From: Sulfitobacter sp. HNIBRBA3233 | GTDB taxonomy: Bacteria; Pseudomonadota; Alphaproteobacteria; Rhodobacterales; Rhodobacteraceae | Reading direction: 5' to 3' | Assembly: GCF_040149665.1 (NCBI RefSeq) | Contig: NZ_JBEFLP010000003.1 | Coordinates: forward strand, 94,529-158,528 | DNA: 64,000 nucleotides | In this document: positions 25,009-34,223 of the stretch, in pieces | Position numbering within the stretch: the first letter of the stretch is position 1 | Layout: the number at the start of each line of letters is the position of its first letter | Notes under the pieces: generated by a model | The model's database searches: none | What the model was told of the DNA's origin: nothing | Seen by the model: the letters and a program-made list of their open reading frames with translations, nothing else | Program-made: the position numbers and the translations under genes

Positions 25009-25920
25009 TCACGGTTGGCGATCAGTCACACTTGCCTGCGATGCATATTGCGCGCGAAACATACGCAATAGGGACGTATCTGCCGCAGCGCTCCAGGCGA
25101 TCGCAATCGAAAGCTCGGCATCAAGCTCCTCAAGCGGCATAATCCGCAGTGCACGAGGCATCGCCGACTCTGCTGTGATCGGATGGAAGGTATATCCACG
25201 CCCGTCCGCGACGCGTTGCAGGATCACGTGAATATCCCATGCCTCGTCCTCGACGATCGGCGTGAAGCCCGATTGTTCAAATGCGTCATCCAACAGCGCG
25301 CGATACGCCCGCCAATTCTCGCGGACACCCATGATAAACGGTGCAGCGCGCAGCGCGTCCAACGTCATGTCAGCAGCGTCATGCGGCGCGACCAAGCCGA
25401 TGGGCGAGGTCCAGACAACACGCTGCGAAATGCCCGGATCACGCACCGTGTCATGCGCCATCAAAAAACCCAAATCAATCGCACCAGTTTTGATGTTGCG
25501 CATCATGGTGTCGGTCGACATGACGTGCATTTCCACTTGAACGCCTGGATAAAGTGCCTGAAACGCTTCGAGCCCATCTGACAACTGAGTGGACGTGGCC
25601 AAGGCCGAATAGCCGATAATGATATGGCCCCTATCGCCCACCCCATTTCGCCGCGACGCGCGAATGGTGCGTTCAAACTGGGCCACGGTCTGACGCGCAT
25701 CGTCTAGAAACCGCTTCCCGTTTTCACTGATCTCAACGGTTTTGGTGCCTCGAACAAAGATCTCAAACCCCATGTCTTCTTCGGTATCGCGCACGGTTTT
25801 CGAAATAGCTGGCTGGGCGATGTTGAGCATTTCAGCTGCGGCACGAAAGCCCCCCGCATCCGCAACAGCGAGCGCATAGCGCAAATGCCGGATCCCAAGG
25901 CTTGATGGTTTGTTCTGCAT
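25009..25920 (-). CDS. LysR-family transcriptional regulator
   Basis: A 303-residue LysR regulator: winged HTH at 10-68 (ALAVADAGGFRAAAEMLNIAQPAISK) and a substrate-binding domain from ~90 (YSALATSTQLSDGLEAF). It is divergent from the TRAP transporter operon with a 140-bp shared intergenic region, so it likely controls that operon and itself. The inducer is unknown but is probably the transported acid or a breakdown product. Confidence 0.88.
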   Translation of the reverse strand: MQNKPSSLGIRHLRYALAVADAGGFRAAAEMLNIAQPAISKTVRDTEEDMGFEIFVRGTKTVEISENGKRFLDDARQTVAQFERTIRASRRNGVGDRGHIIIGYSALATSTQLSDGLEAFQALYPGVQVEMHVMSTDTMMRNIKTGAIDLGFLMAHDTVRDPGISQRVVWTSPIGLVAPHDAADMTLDALRAAPFIMGVRENWRAYRALLDDAFEQSGFTPIVEDEAWDIHVILQRVADGRGYTFHPITAESAMPRALRIMPLEELDAELSIAIAWSAAADTSLLRMFRAQYASQASVTDRQP

Positions 25921-26060
25921 GAAATGCCCTCTCTGGCTGAGACTGATAACGAAATGCGATCAACCGATCAAGCAATGGTATTTGCCTGTAGCTGCTGGAC
26001 TAGAAAAGAAAGGAGCCGGAGGCATGCGCATGCAATTTGCGTGGCATGAAGGGGGGAAAG

Positions 26061-26573
26061 ATGGAAACGGCATTTCGACGCTTGACGCAAACGCTGATGT
26101 ACCTAGGCGGCGCGGGTCTGCTTTTTATGATGCTGCATGTGACGCTGGATGTCGTATTAAAGGTCGCGTTCAATGCCCCCATCCAGGGCACGGTCGAGAT
26201 TTCATCCTATTACTACATGGTTGGTATCGTCATGCTTCCCATGGCGCTTGTCGAATTAGAGGATGACCAAATCAGCGTTGATTTGTTGTTCAACCTCTTC
26301 CCGGCACCGCTTCAGAAAGTTTGTCTGCTGCTTACGCTGATGGCGACAGCCGCCGTTCTGGCTGTGATTGCATGGCGCACAGGGCAGGACGCCATCCGCG
26401 CCTTTCGTGTGGGCGAAGTGGTGATGGGCAGTCGAGAGATCATCGTCTGGCCCGCCCGTTGTATGCTGCCCCTTGGTTTCACGCTGGCTGCGATAGCCGC
26501 TTTACTGCGCGTGATCATGGTAATTCAGGGAAAAACCGTGACGCGAAACACCACTGACGAGGCCGCGGGATGA
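26061..26573 (+). CDS. TRAP transporter small permease (DctQ-type)
   Basis: A 170-residue, four-helix protein with the DctQ pattern (Q..V.IS.YYYMVGIVMLPMAL). It forms the membrane complex with the large permease. The start is ATG 26061, with GGGGGGAAAG directly ahead. The stop overlaps the next ATG by 4 nt. Confidence 0.87.
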   Translation: METAFRRLTQTLMYLGGAGLLFMMLHVTLDVVLKVAFNAPIQGTVEISSYYYMVGIVMLPMALVELEDDQISVDLLFNLFPAPLQKVCLLLTLMATAAVLAVIAWRTGQDAIRAFRVGEVVMGSREIIVWPARCMLPLGFTLAAIAALLRVIMVIQGKTVTRNTTDEAAG

Positions 26574-27880
26574 GTGCACTTATGATTGGTTGGGCCGGTG
26601 TTGCCGCCCTGTTCGCGCTGCTTTCGATCCGCACGCCGATTGGTGTGGCACTGATGATTGTCTCAATTATTGGCATCACCGTAATGACAAATCTGACGGC
26701 GGCTTTTGGTATTATCAGCGCGTTGCCCTTCAGCTTTATCGGGGATTGGTCGCTGACGGCCATTCCGATGTTTCTCTTGATGGGCTTTATCGCAGCCAGT
26801 ACCGGCCTGACGGCAGGTGCCTTTGATTTGTTGCGGATGCTGCTGGCGCGGGTACCAGGTGGCTTGGCCTCGGCCAGTGTCGGGGCATGCGGTCTTTTCG
26901 CTGCTGCCTCGGGCTCGAGCATTGCCACGACCGCTGCCATGTCGCGCATCGCTGTGCCCGAAATGCTGCGGGCAAACTATCACCCTTCATTGGCTACAGG
27001 AGTGGTGGCCGCATCCGGCACATTGGGCTCACTCATCCCGCCGTCCATCCTTATGGTGCTCTACGGGATTTTTACTGAGCAATCTATAGGCCAGCTTTTC
27101 ATTGCAGGACTGATCCCAGGTGTTGTTTCCGCGCTTGTTTATATGGGTATGATCACGGTGCGCTGCACGCTGAAACCGTCGCTCGCACCGCCGGTTAAAA
27201 ACCCCTTCGCATGGCCACAATTTTGGACGCTTTTGCTATCCGTCTGGCCATTCCCAGTGCTGATCTTTGGCGTATTGGGTGGCATATTTGGCGGCTTTTT
27301 TACTCCAACCGAAGCGGGCAGCGTCGGGGCGTTTTTGGCCCTTTCCATTGCTGCGTTCCGCCGCAGCCTGACGCGCCAAGCCCTGGGCACGGCCATCCGC
27401 CAAACAGTGATCGCCACGTCGTCGATCTTCTTTCTGTCGATCGGTGCCATCATGTTCACCCGTTTTATGGGCCTGTCGGGCGTGCCGCGGGCACTGGCTG
27501 ACGGCATGCTGGCGGTGTCGGACAACCAAATCATCATCATCGTGATGATCGCGGTGCTGTTTGTCATCCTTGGCATGGTGATCGATTCAATCGGTCTGAT
27601 GCTGCTAACCCTGCCCGTCCTGCTGCCGGTACTGGAAGCGGCGGATGTAAACCTGATTTGGTTCGGCATCATCACCATCAAACTGCTAGAGATCGGTCTG
27701 GTCACGCCACCCGTGGGTTTGAATCTTTATGTCCTGCACGGCGCGCTGGCCGGGCGGGTAAAGCTTAAGGACATCATGTCCGGCACAACATGGTTCATCG
27801 CCATGGATCTATTGACCCTAATTCTGCTGATCGCTTTTCCCGCGATCAGCCTGTTCCTGCCGTCATTCATGACCAACTGA
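26570..27880 (+). CDS. TRAP transporter large permease (DctM-type)
   Basis: A 436-residue, about twelve-helix DctM-family permease. The ASGSSIATTAAMSRIA and SGTLGSLIPPSILMVLYG segments are family hallmarks. With the small permease and periplasmic receptor it imports an organic acid using the sodium gradient. Translationally coupled to the small permease. Confidence 0.92.
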   Translation: MSALMIGWAGVAALFALLSIRTPIGVALMIVSIIGITVMTNLTAAFGIISALPFSFIGDWSLTAIPMFLLMGFIAASTGLTAGAFDLLRMLLARVPGGLASASVGACGLFAAASGSSIATTAAMSRIAVPEMLRANYHPSLATGVVAASGTLGSLIPPSILMVLYGIFTEQSIGQLFIAGLIPGVVSALVYMGMITVRCTLKPSLAPPVKNPFAWPQFWTLLLSVWPFPVLIFGVLGGIFGGFFTPTEAGSVGAFLALSIAAFRRSLTRQALGTAIRQTVIATSSIFFLSIGAIMFTRFMGLSGVPRALADGMLAVSDNQIIIIVMIAVLFVILGMVIDSIGLMLLTLPVLLPVLEAADVNLIWFGIITIKLLEIGLVTPPVGLNLYVLHGALAGRVKLKDIMSGTTWFIAMDLLTLILLIAFPAISLFLPSFMTN

Positions 27881-27906
27881 CAAAATTTCAACTGGAGGAG
27901 ACGACC

Positions 27907-29028
27907 ATGAAAATATTTAAAACTCTCAGCGCGACGTTGCTTGGGCTGGCCATTGCCGCGCCTGCGGCAGCCGAAGAGTATAACGCAAACCATTTCTTCG
28001 CCGAGCGGCATTCGATGGTGCGCGGCCCCTATGTGGACTTTGCCAAACGTGTGGCCGAACGCACTAATGGCGAGGTGACGTTCCGTGTGTTTTCCGCAGG
28101 CTCCTTGCTGCCGCCGGCTTCGTCCTTGCAGGGGGTGCGTGACGGTGTGGCACAGGTCAGCTATCATGCTGGCACCTACACCCCGGCCGAGCTGCCGATT
28201 GCCAATCTGATCGGTAACATGGCGTTCTACAACACCGATCCGATGGTCATGGCCTTTGCCTCGACCGAATTCGGACTGACATACCCCGCCGCCCTCGCAG
28301 AATGGGCTGACAATGGCGTTGTGTTTGGCGGTGGCTATTCGACATCGCAGTATTTCATGATGTGCAACACAGACGTCGAAACCCTAGCAGATGTTGAGGG
28401 CAAGCGGATGCGCATGGCCGGTGGCGCTTGGTCCCGCTTTGCCGAATTTGTCGGTGCCGTTCCGGTTTCGATCCCGTCAAGCGAAATGTACACCGGGCTT
28501 GACACAGGCTCGCTGGATTGCGCGGTTGCGGCTGCGGATGCCCTCGACAGCTTTAGCCTCAAGGATGTCGTCACCTCGATGAATACTCTCGCCATCGGCA
28601 ACTACTACGCAGGGTTTGAATGGGGCTATAACGCAGGGTTTTGGCAGGGGCTGACCGCCGAACAGCGCCGCGTTCTGTTCGATGAAATGGCTTATGAGCT
28701 GGCGCAGCACCGCGTCGCCTTTGACGCCGATGTTGCCACAGCCGTCGCTTCGGCCAAGGACGCCGGCATGACTGTTCTGGACCCTGACGCGGCCTTGCAG
28801 CAAGCGTTGGCTGATTTCGTTGTCGCCGACGAAACCGCGCTGATCGAAAACGCAACATCGCGCGGTGTGGAAAACCCGGATCAAGTTCTGACAGCTTTCA
28901 AAGGGATCATCGACCGCTGGGAAGCGCTGCTGAAAGATGTTGACCGTACCGACACGGAGGCACTCGCTGCATTGGCGCGCAGCGAAATCTATGACCGGCT
29001 TGATGCTGATACCTACGGCGTCAACTGA
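27907..29028 (+). CDS. TRAP transporter periplasmic substrate-binding protein (DctP-type)
   Basis: A 373-residue secreted receptor (signal ~22 residues). The DctP core contains GKRMRMAGGAWSRF (~162) with the conserved Arg that binds carboxylates, and LDTGSLDCAVAA (~205). Sequence features favour an aromatic or branched carboxylate rather than C4 acids, but the ligand cannot be read. GGAGGAG precedes ATG 27907. It is followed by a strong terminator. Confidence 0.9.
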   Translation: MKIFKTLSATLLGLAIAAPAAAEEYNANHFFAERHSMVRGPYVDFAKRVAERTNGEVTFRVFSAGSLLPPASSLQGVRDGVAQVSYHAGTYTPAELPIANLIGNMAFYNTDPMVMAFASTEFGLTYPAALAEWADNGVVFGGGYSTSQYFMMCNTDVETLADVEGKRMRMAGGAWSRFAEFVGAVPVSIPSSEMYTGLDTGSLDCAVAAADALDSFSLKDVVTSMNTLAIGNYYAGFEWGYNAGFWQGLTAEQRRVLFDEMAYELAQHRVAFDADVATAVASAKDAGMTVLDPDAALQQALADFVVADETALIENATSRGVENPDQVLTAFKGIIDRWEALLKDVDRTDTEALAALARSEIYDRLDADTYGVN

Positions 29029-29039
29029 TCACTAATTCA

Positions 29040-29063
29040 GGGGGGCCATCGGCCCCCCTTTTT
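29040..29063 (+). terminator. Intrinsic terminator of the TRAP operon
   Basis: GGGGGGCC (29040-29047) pairs with GGCCCCCC (29051-29058), followed by a TTTTT run. This is a classical Rho-independent terminator. Confidence 0.9.
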
Positions 29064-29088
29064 AATTAACGGAAGGGAGAGACAGAAC

Positions 29089-30792
29089 ATGAAAACGAAC
29101 TGGCGAATATTCGCTTTGGGTCTGGTGTTGGTATTTGTCGGATCTATTGCGGCTCACTTGGTGCAAACAACAAACGGTGTCACCATTAAAGATGTCCGCT
29201 TTATCGGTGCCAATGGCAATCTGCAAAGCGGGCTACTTTACGTGCCTGAAGGCGTCACGGCCCAAACAAAAGCGCCGGCCATTCTGGCGGTTCATGGCTA
29301 TATCAACACCCGCGAGGTTCAATCCGGCTTTGCCATTGAATATTCGCGGCGCGGCTATGTGGTTCTGTCTATTGACCAAACGGGTCATGGCTACTCCGAG
29401 GGGGCCGCTTTTTCAGCCGGTTTCGGCGGGCCCGCAGCGCTGCAATATCTGCGCGGTCTCGATATTGTTGATGTTGATAACATCGGCATGGAAGGCCACT
29501 CAATGGGCGGCTGGACAGTATTGGCAGCGGCAGCCACCTATCCCGATGATTACAAATCTATCGTACTGGAAGGGTCCAGCGTCGGCGCGCCATTTGCAGC
29601 TGAAGGTACCGCAGACTGGCCACGCAACGTGTCGGTCGTGTTTTCTGCATACGACGAATTTTCAAGCCTCATGTGGGGCGTGGATAAGGCCGATGATGTA
29701 GAGCAAAGCCCAAAATTGATGGCGTTTTTCAGTTCTGAAACGCCTGTAGAAGAAGGCAAAATTTATGGCGACATAGCAGCAGGCAACGCGCGCATCCTGT
29801 GGCAACCACCTGTCACACACCCCGGTGATCACCTATCGCGAGCGGCTATTGGCCATTCGGTGGATTGGTTTGCGCAAACGCTGGACGGCGCGCGCCCGCT
29901 GCCTGCCGACAACCAAATCTGGTTTTACAAGGAATTTGCCACATTAATCGGCTTGGTAGGCTTCGTAGTGCTGATCATGGGCACGTTGAACGGGCTACTG
30001 TCCCTGCCCTGGTTGCGCGATCTGCAAGCCACACCCGTGGCTGCGGCGCATACCACGCGCGGTCCAAAGTGGTGGGGAATATTTTTGTTTAGCGCGCTGT
30101 TCCCGGTGGCGAACTATTATCCGCTCTTCACCCTTGCTGAGTCGTTGTTTCCCGCCTCGGCATTGCTCCCTCAGACCATCACGTCACAGGTTGCGTTTTG
30201 GGCCGTCATCAACGGTGCCGTCGCAGGGCTTGTCGGGCTCGTGATCCGCACGCAGCCGGTCGTCTTCCCGATCAACATCGCCCGGTCACTGGTGTTGGCG
30301 GGGGCTGCGGTATTTGTGGCCTACCTTTCGGCTGTAATTGTCGATTTCTTCCTAAAGGTTGATTTTCGCTTCTGGTTCGTTGGTGTCAAATTGCTGACCG
30401 CTGAACGATTTGCGACTGCGCTGGTCTATCTCGTGCCCTTTACGATCTACTTCGTTCTGGCAATGCGCGCTTTGCATGGGGGGCTGTCTGTTGCGGGGCA
30501 AAGCCTGCGCGCAACCTACACCTTGAATGCGCTGGCGCTGATGGGTGGGTTTCTGGTGTTCTTGATCATGCAATACGCCGCGTTGTTTTCCAACGGCATA
30601 CTGCTGACACCATCCGAGCCACTGAACACCATCGTCATGTTTCAGTTTGTGCCACTGCTGCTAACCGCGGCGATCATTAGCACGTTCCTCTACCAAAGAA
30701 CCGCAAGCTATTTGCCCGGCGCCTTCGCAAACGCGCTGCTGGTCACATGGTTCGTGGTGGCGGGGCAAGCGACACAATACGCTGCTGGATAA
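29089..30792 (+). CDS. Membrane-bound alpha/beta hydrolase with C-terminal multi-helix domain
   Basis: A 567-residue protein. An N-terminal signal-anchor leads to an alpha/beta hydrolase domain (~45-280) with AVHGYINTREV and GHSMGG (nucleophile Ser ~142). The C-terminal half (~285-567) has seven or eight transmembrane helices. It begins 26 bp after the TRAP terminator with GGAAGGGAG as RBS. The combination suggests membrane-tethered ester hydrolysis, possibly of a substrate related to the TRAP cargo. The fused membrane domain is not recognised. Confidence 0.75.
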   Translation: MKTNWRIFALGLVLVFVGSIAAHLVQTTNGVTIKDVRFIGANGNLQSGLLYVPEGVTAQTKAPAILAVHGYINTREVQSGFAIEYSRRGYVVLSIDQTGHGYSEGAAFSAGFGGPAALQYLRGLDIVDVDNIGMEGHSMGGWTVLAAAATYPDDYKSIVLEGSSVGAPFAAEGTADWPRNVSVVFSAYDEFSSLMWGVDKADDVEQSPKLMAFFSSETPVEEGKIYGDIAAGNARILWQPPVTHPGDHLSRAAIGHSVDWFAQTLDGARPLPADNQIWFYKEFATLIGLVGFVVLIMGTLNGLLSLPWLRDLQATPVAAAHTTRGPKWWGIFLFSALFPVANYYPLFTLAESLFPASALLPQTITSQVAFWAVINGAVAGLVGLVIRTQPVVFPINIARSLVLAGAAVFVAYLSAVIVDFFLKVDFRFWFVGVKLLTAERFATALVYLVPFTIYFVLAMRALHGGLSVAGQSLRATYTLNALALMGGFLVFLIMQYAALFSNGILLTPSEPLNTIVMFQFVPLLLTAAIISTFLYQRTASYLPGAFANALLVTWFVVAGQATQYAAG

Positions 30793-30800
30793 CGACTGGG

Positions 30801-30836
30801 GAGCCCGTCGCACAAGCTTTGCCGCGCGACGGGCTC
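30801..30836 (+). terminator. GC-rich terminator-like hairpin
   Basis: GAGCCCGTCGC (30801-30811) pairs perfectly with GCGACGGGCTC (30826-30836), 8 bp after the hydrolase stop. No U tract follows. Confidence 0.55.
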
Positions 30837-31018
30837 AAATAATGTGCCTCAAGGCTATCGCCAGTATTTGTTCTCTGGCCAGTTCCGATGGCATGCCTCA
30901 CTAGGTTCCTTGCACCAATCAGAGGCGCCTAGAAAAAGAGATTGAGATTCTTGGGAAAGACGCAGATCATTTTGACAATAATACGCAACTCTCTGCAACA
31001 CCTGCAAGGAACTCGTTA

Positions 31019-31306
31019 ATGGAATACTGGAATATTACTATCAAAGCGCCAACGGGAGAATTTGATGCGACACTGAAATTGGGGAATGACGGTGGTGTTC
31101 CGGTTGGAGAGATGGCTGGCAAAAATGGCAAAGGTCCAATGCAAGATTTGGAAATTAGCGCAGCAGCCATTGCGTGGTCCACAAAGATTGAGCTTCCGAT
31201 GCCGATGAAGTTGAAGTTTTTGGGAGCGCGCGACGGCGACACCATGTCTGGGACGGTCAAATTCGGTCTATTTGCTTCCGGGACATTTAACGCGTCTAGA
31301 GCCTGA
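31019..31306 (+). CDS. Small beta-rich protein, unknown
   Basis: A 95-residue protein with AAGGAA before ATG 31019. It shows alternating beta-strand character (WNITIKAPTGEFDATLKL, DTMSGTVKFGLF) and no signal peptide or helix. It resembles small lipocalin-like or tailing domains. No family is recognised and no neighbour hints at function. It ends at a hairpin shared with the convergent MFS gene. Confidence 0.6.
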   Translation: MEYWNITIKAPTGEFDATLKLGNDGGVPVGEMAGKNGKGPMQDLEISAAAIAWSTKIELPMPMKLKFLGARDGDTMSGTVKFGLFASGTFNASRA

Positions 31307-31313
31307 ATCACCC

Positions 31314-31333
31314 GCTGCATTCGGTAATGCAGC
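31314..31333. terminator. Bidirectional hairpin between convergent genes
   Basis: GCTGCATT (31314-31321) pairs with AATGCAGC (31326-31333) around a 4-nt loop. It sits between the stops of the small gene and the MFS exporter. Confidence 0.55.
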
Positions 31334-31359
31334 CAATGTGTTGAGGCTAGATTGGGTCC

Positions 31360-32556
31360 TTAGTCGGTTCGACCAAATTTGCGCATCAGCCCTGCGAGAG
31401 AGGCCAGAGAGGCGATCAGACTGCCGTAACAGATCACAACGACTTTCAGCCCGAATACCGGCACCAAAAGTCCGGCAATTACCACTGGCAAGCCGAATGC
31501 CAAGTAACTGATACAGAATAGCGCAGCGAAAGTTTCTCCTCTGACATCCTCCGGTACCAGTGGAATAATCGAGCGGATGAAACCGTAAAAGCAGGTGCCG
31601 AAACCCGCCCCCACAACGGCGAGCGCAATAAGGTAGAGCACTAGATTTTCGTAATGAATGCCAAACAAAGTGGCAAAGGTTCCCATTGATAGCGCTGCGG
31701 CGCCAAACAACGTGACCTCACGAGCAGAGTAGTTGCGCGCAATGAAACAAGCCAGCACACCAACCCCGGCCAGCAATGCGACCACGAAGCCCTGGACAAT
31801 CACATTTTGAATACCAAAAACCTGTGAGATGATGAGTGCGCCAAGCGACAGATACAGCCCCCCTGTGGCCCAGCCCGCGAATAGCGTCGGAGCGCCACGC
31901 CAGAACGTGCCCCTGACTTCGATCGGGAGGCCAACGCGAGGCTTCAGCGCCTGCAACAAGCCTTCATGCCGTGGCGATGTTTCGGGCAAGCCCCATGTGG
32001 CCAGCGCCAACACCAGGCTGGCCATTGCAATCCCAGTGAATATATCAAATTTTGGCTCGGTAAGGTGCTCCATCGCGAAGCCGGATACCAAGGCCCCCAG
32101 GGCCAGCCCGACGAGGGGGATGACTGAATTACAGATCGCCGCGATGCCCTTGAATTCAGGGGGTTCAAAATCCGTAATCGCAGCCGACAGCGTAGACAAA
32201 AGAAGGCCGCATGCTACGCCCTGTACTACACGAGCCAACAACAACGCAGGCACAGAACCTGACAGCTCGAATCCGGCGGCGGAAACAGCGAGTAGCACGA
32301 ACCCTATCGACAGAATAGGGCGCCGCCCGACATGATCCGAGACTGATCCGGCCACTAACAGTGTCGCAAGAAGGGCAATTGCGTAAATTGCGAATATCTC
32401 CGACACGACCAAAGACGAAAAACCAAGTTGCTGCTGCAGTAGCGGATAAAAGGGGGACGGCGCGCTCACGCTCGCCATCATCAGAGCGCTTCCAGTAAGC
32501 ACGATTGCGAAACCAGCGCGCTCTCTAGCCTTGGGTGACATCACAATCGTAGTCAT
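31360..32556 (-). CDS. MFS-family transporter, drug-export type
   Basis: A 398-residue, twelve-helix MFS protein with the motif-A-like GSVSDHVGRRPIL loop between helices 2 and 3. It is divergent from an ArsR-type regulator and shares with it two 20-bp operators. This arrangement fits a self-regulated efflux pump. Substrate unknown. Confidence 0.87.
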   Translation of the reverse strand: MTTIVMSPKARERAGFAIVLTGSALMMASVSAPSPFYPLLQQQLGFSSLVVSEIFAIYAIALLATLLVAGSVSDHVGRRPILSIGFVLLAVSAAGFELSGSVPALLLARVVQGVACGLLLSTLSAAITDFEPPEFKGIAAICNSVIPLVGLALGALVSGFAMEHLTEPKFDIFTGIAMASLVLALATWGLPETSPRHEGLLQALKPRVGLPIEVRGTFWRGAPTLFAGWATGGLYLSLGALIISQVFGIQNVIVQGFVVALLAGVGVLACFIARNYSAREVTLFGAAALSMGTFATLFGIHYENLVLYLIALAVVGAGFGTCFYGFIRSIIPLVPEDVRGETFAALFCISYLAFGLPVVIAGLLVPVFGLKVVVICYGSLIASLASLAGLMRKFGRTD

Positions 32557-32579
32557 TTTGGAATGCAGTCCTTCATAAG

Positions 32580-32643
32580 GGTTCGAAGTTTATCGAACCT
32601 TTCTCTAGTTTCTTCCTGCGGAAGGTTCAAGTATATTCGAACC
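32580..32643. promoter_or_regulatory. Two 20-bp ArsR-type operators between MFS and regulator genes
   Basis: GGTTCGAAGTTTATCGAACC (32580-32599) and GGTTCAAGTATATTCGAACC (32624-32643) are inverted repeats with GGTTC/GAACC arms, 44 bp apart. The second abuts the regulator ATG at 32644, so binding would block its expression. Confidence 0.75.
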
Positions 32644-32973
32644 ATGAGTATCTTACCCGACACTGTCAGCCCCGATCTTGCGCACCCGCAGGAACAGGAG
32701 CTGCAACTGACGCAAGTCTTGTTCGCACTCAGCGATCCGGGCCGGTTGGACATCGTGCGTCAGCTCCGCGACGGCCCGGTCGAAATGGCAAACTGCAATT
32801 TAATGGATCCGGAAGTGGCGAAATCCACCAAGTCGCACCTGTTCAAAGTGTTGCGCGAAGCAGGTGTGATCCGGAATATCCCCAAGGGGCGGGGTCGCCT
32901 GCTTTCACTGCGAAGAGATGCGCTTGACCGTCGCTTTCCTGGTTTGCTGGACGCCGTGCTGAACGCAAACTAA
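32644..32973 (+). CDS. ArsR-type winged-helix regulator
   Basis: A 109-residue HTH protein. FALSDPGRLDIVRQL (~25-40) and KSTKSHLFKVLREAGVI (~60-76) form the helix-turn-helix. A single Cys in the NCNLMD segment could sense an oxidant or electrophile, and there is no ArsR metal CVC motif. It is divergent from an MFS exporter with a paired operator between. Start ATG 32644. Confidence 0.85.
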   Translation: MSILPDTVSPDLAHPQEQELQLTQVLFALSDPGRLDIVRQLRDGPVEMANCNLMDPEVAKSTKSHLFKVLREAGVIRNIPKGRGRLLSLRRDALDRRFPGLLDAVLNAN

Positions 32974-33123
32974 GGGCGTGCCGCATCGATTTGCGTATGC
33001 ATTGCTTGTTTTTCTGGGCTGGATGTCAAAGCTGCTAACTGGTGTGCATGCTGGCTAGCGCCTTTCCCGCTCCGTTTCACAGCGCCGCTCACAGCCCTGT
33101 GATTAGAAAAAGCTACGCCACCC

Positions 33124-33141
33124 ATAGACGACCGGTCTAAT
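33124..33141. promoter_or_regulatory. TetR-type operator, copy 1
   Basis: ATAGACGACCGGTCTAAT (33124-33141) contains TAGAC/GTCTA inverted arms. It lies 18 bp before the TetR-family gene, and a near-identical copy precedes the detoxification operon. Confidence 0.75.
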
Positions 33142-33159
33142 GAGACTATATCTGGGATC

Positions 33160-33747
33160 ATGGAACAGAAAAACGACACCCGCTCACAGATATTGACCAC
33201 AGGACGCCGCCTGACAGCCAAGCAGGGCTACACAGGTGTCGGCCTGAGTGCGCTCTTGAAAGAGGCCGGCGTTCCGAAGGGGTCGTTCTATCACTATTTC
33301 GCCTCCAAGGAAGCTTATGGCTGTGCGCTGTTGAATGATTTTATGACGGAGTATGGCACACGCCTGAACGCGTCGCTTGCGCATCCGGACATGGATTCAC
33401 GGTCTCGGTTTCTGACCTATTTCGAAGAGTGGCGGAAAAAACAGATCAGCCCCAACCTCGAAGACCGGTGCTTGGTCGTCAAACTGTCCGCAGAGGTTGC
33501 TGACCTCTCGGAGAACATGAGCAATATCTTGCAGAAAAGTGTGTCCGAAATCGTCGCGCGCCTGACGGAGACCCTTGAACAGGGAACGAACGATGGCACG
33601 ATCGCCGCGCTTGAAGACCCCCGCTCCACGGCAGAAATGATCTACCACATGTGGCTTGGAGCTAGCCTCGTCGCGAGCCTCTCGCACAGTGAAGCTCCGC
33701 TCAATTCCGCTATGAATGCCACAAAGGTGCTCGTTCCAGGACCATAA
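33160..33747 (+). CDS. TetR-family repressor of the electrophile-detoxification operon
   Basis: A 195-residue TetR regulator. The HTH spans ~25-50 (LLKEAGVPKGSFYHYF, ASKEAYG). The C-terminal ligand domain contains one Cys (EDRCLVVKL), which could sense thiol-reactive compounds in the way NemR does. Two copies of the same operator, one before it and one before the next gene, indicate control of both. The next gene starts 55 bp downstream. Confidence 0.88.
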   Translation: MEQKNDTRSQILTTGRRLTAKQGYTGVGLSALLKEAGVPKGSFYHYFASKEAYGCALLNDFMTEYGTRLNASLAHPDMDSRSRFLTYFEEWRKKQISPNLEDRCLVVKLSAEVADLSENMSNILQKSVSEIVARLTETLEQGTNDGTIAALEDPRSTAEMIYHMWLGASLVASLSHSEAPLNSAMNATKVLVPGP

Positions 33748-33769
33748 CCCTAAAAATTTTGACACATCG

Positions 33770-33787
33770 ATAGACGACCAGTCTATT
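33770..33787. promoter_or_regulatory. TetR-type operator, copy 2
   Basis: ATAGACGACCAGTCTATT (33770-33787) differs at only two positions from the copy at 33124. It lies 15 bp before the Ohr-like gene start and probably controls the whole downstream operon. Confidence 0.78.
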
Positions 33788-33802
33788 CGCGAAAGGAAGC
33801 TC

Positions 33803-34219
33803 ATGAAAATCTTCTACACAACCACTGCAACGGCAACCGGAGGACGCTCGGGCACCGCCGCGCTCAACGACGGCAGCTTTTCAGTCCAGATGGTCCGCCC
33901 GGACAGCCGCGAGGCGGGGGTGAACCCCGAGCAGTTGTTCGCGCTTGGCTATGCGGCCTGTTTTGATAGCGCGATGGAAATGACCGCAAAACAACTCAAA
34001 CTGGATGCCAAAGTGGCATCAACGTCGGTTGAGGTGGGCATCGGCCAACGCCCCGAGGGCGGATACGGACTTGATCTCGACATTACCGCACATCTGCCGG
34101 GCATGACCCGCGAGGATGCTGAAAGACTTGTCGAAGCGACGCACCAGGTCTGCCCATACTCCAACGCCACACGCGGAAACGTTGACGTGCGCCTGCACAT
34201 TGAAACTGAAGGAAACTGA
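33803..34219 (+). CDS. Ohr/OsmC-family organic hydroperoxide reductase
   Basis: A 138-residue Ohr-type protein. The two redox Cys are in GYAACFDSAM (~53) and VCPYSNAT (~118), and the buried Arg needed for peroxide binding is plausible (GGRSGTAAL). It reduces organic hydroperoxides such as lipid peroxides. The start is ATG 33803, with GAAAGGAAG upstream. First gene of the TetR-controlled operon. Confidence 0.9.
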   Translation: MKIFYTTTATATGGRSGTAALNDGSFSVQMVRPDSREAGVNPEQLFALGYAACFDSAMEMTAKQLKLDAKVASTSVEVGIGQRPEGGYGLDLDITAHLPGMTREDAERLVEATHQVCPYSNATRGNVDVRLHIETEGN

Positions 34220-34223
34220 GCCC

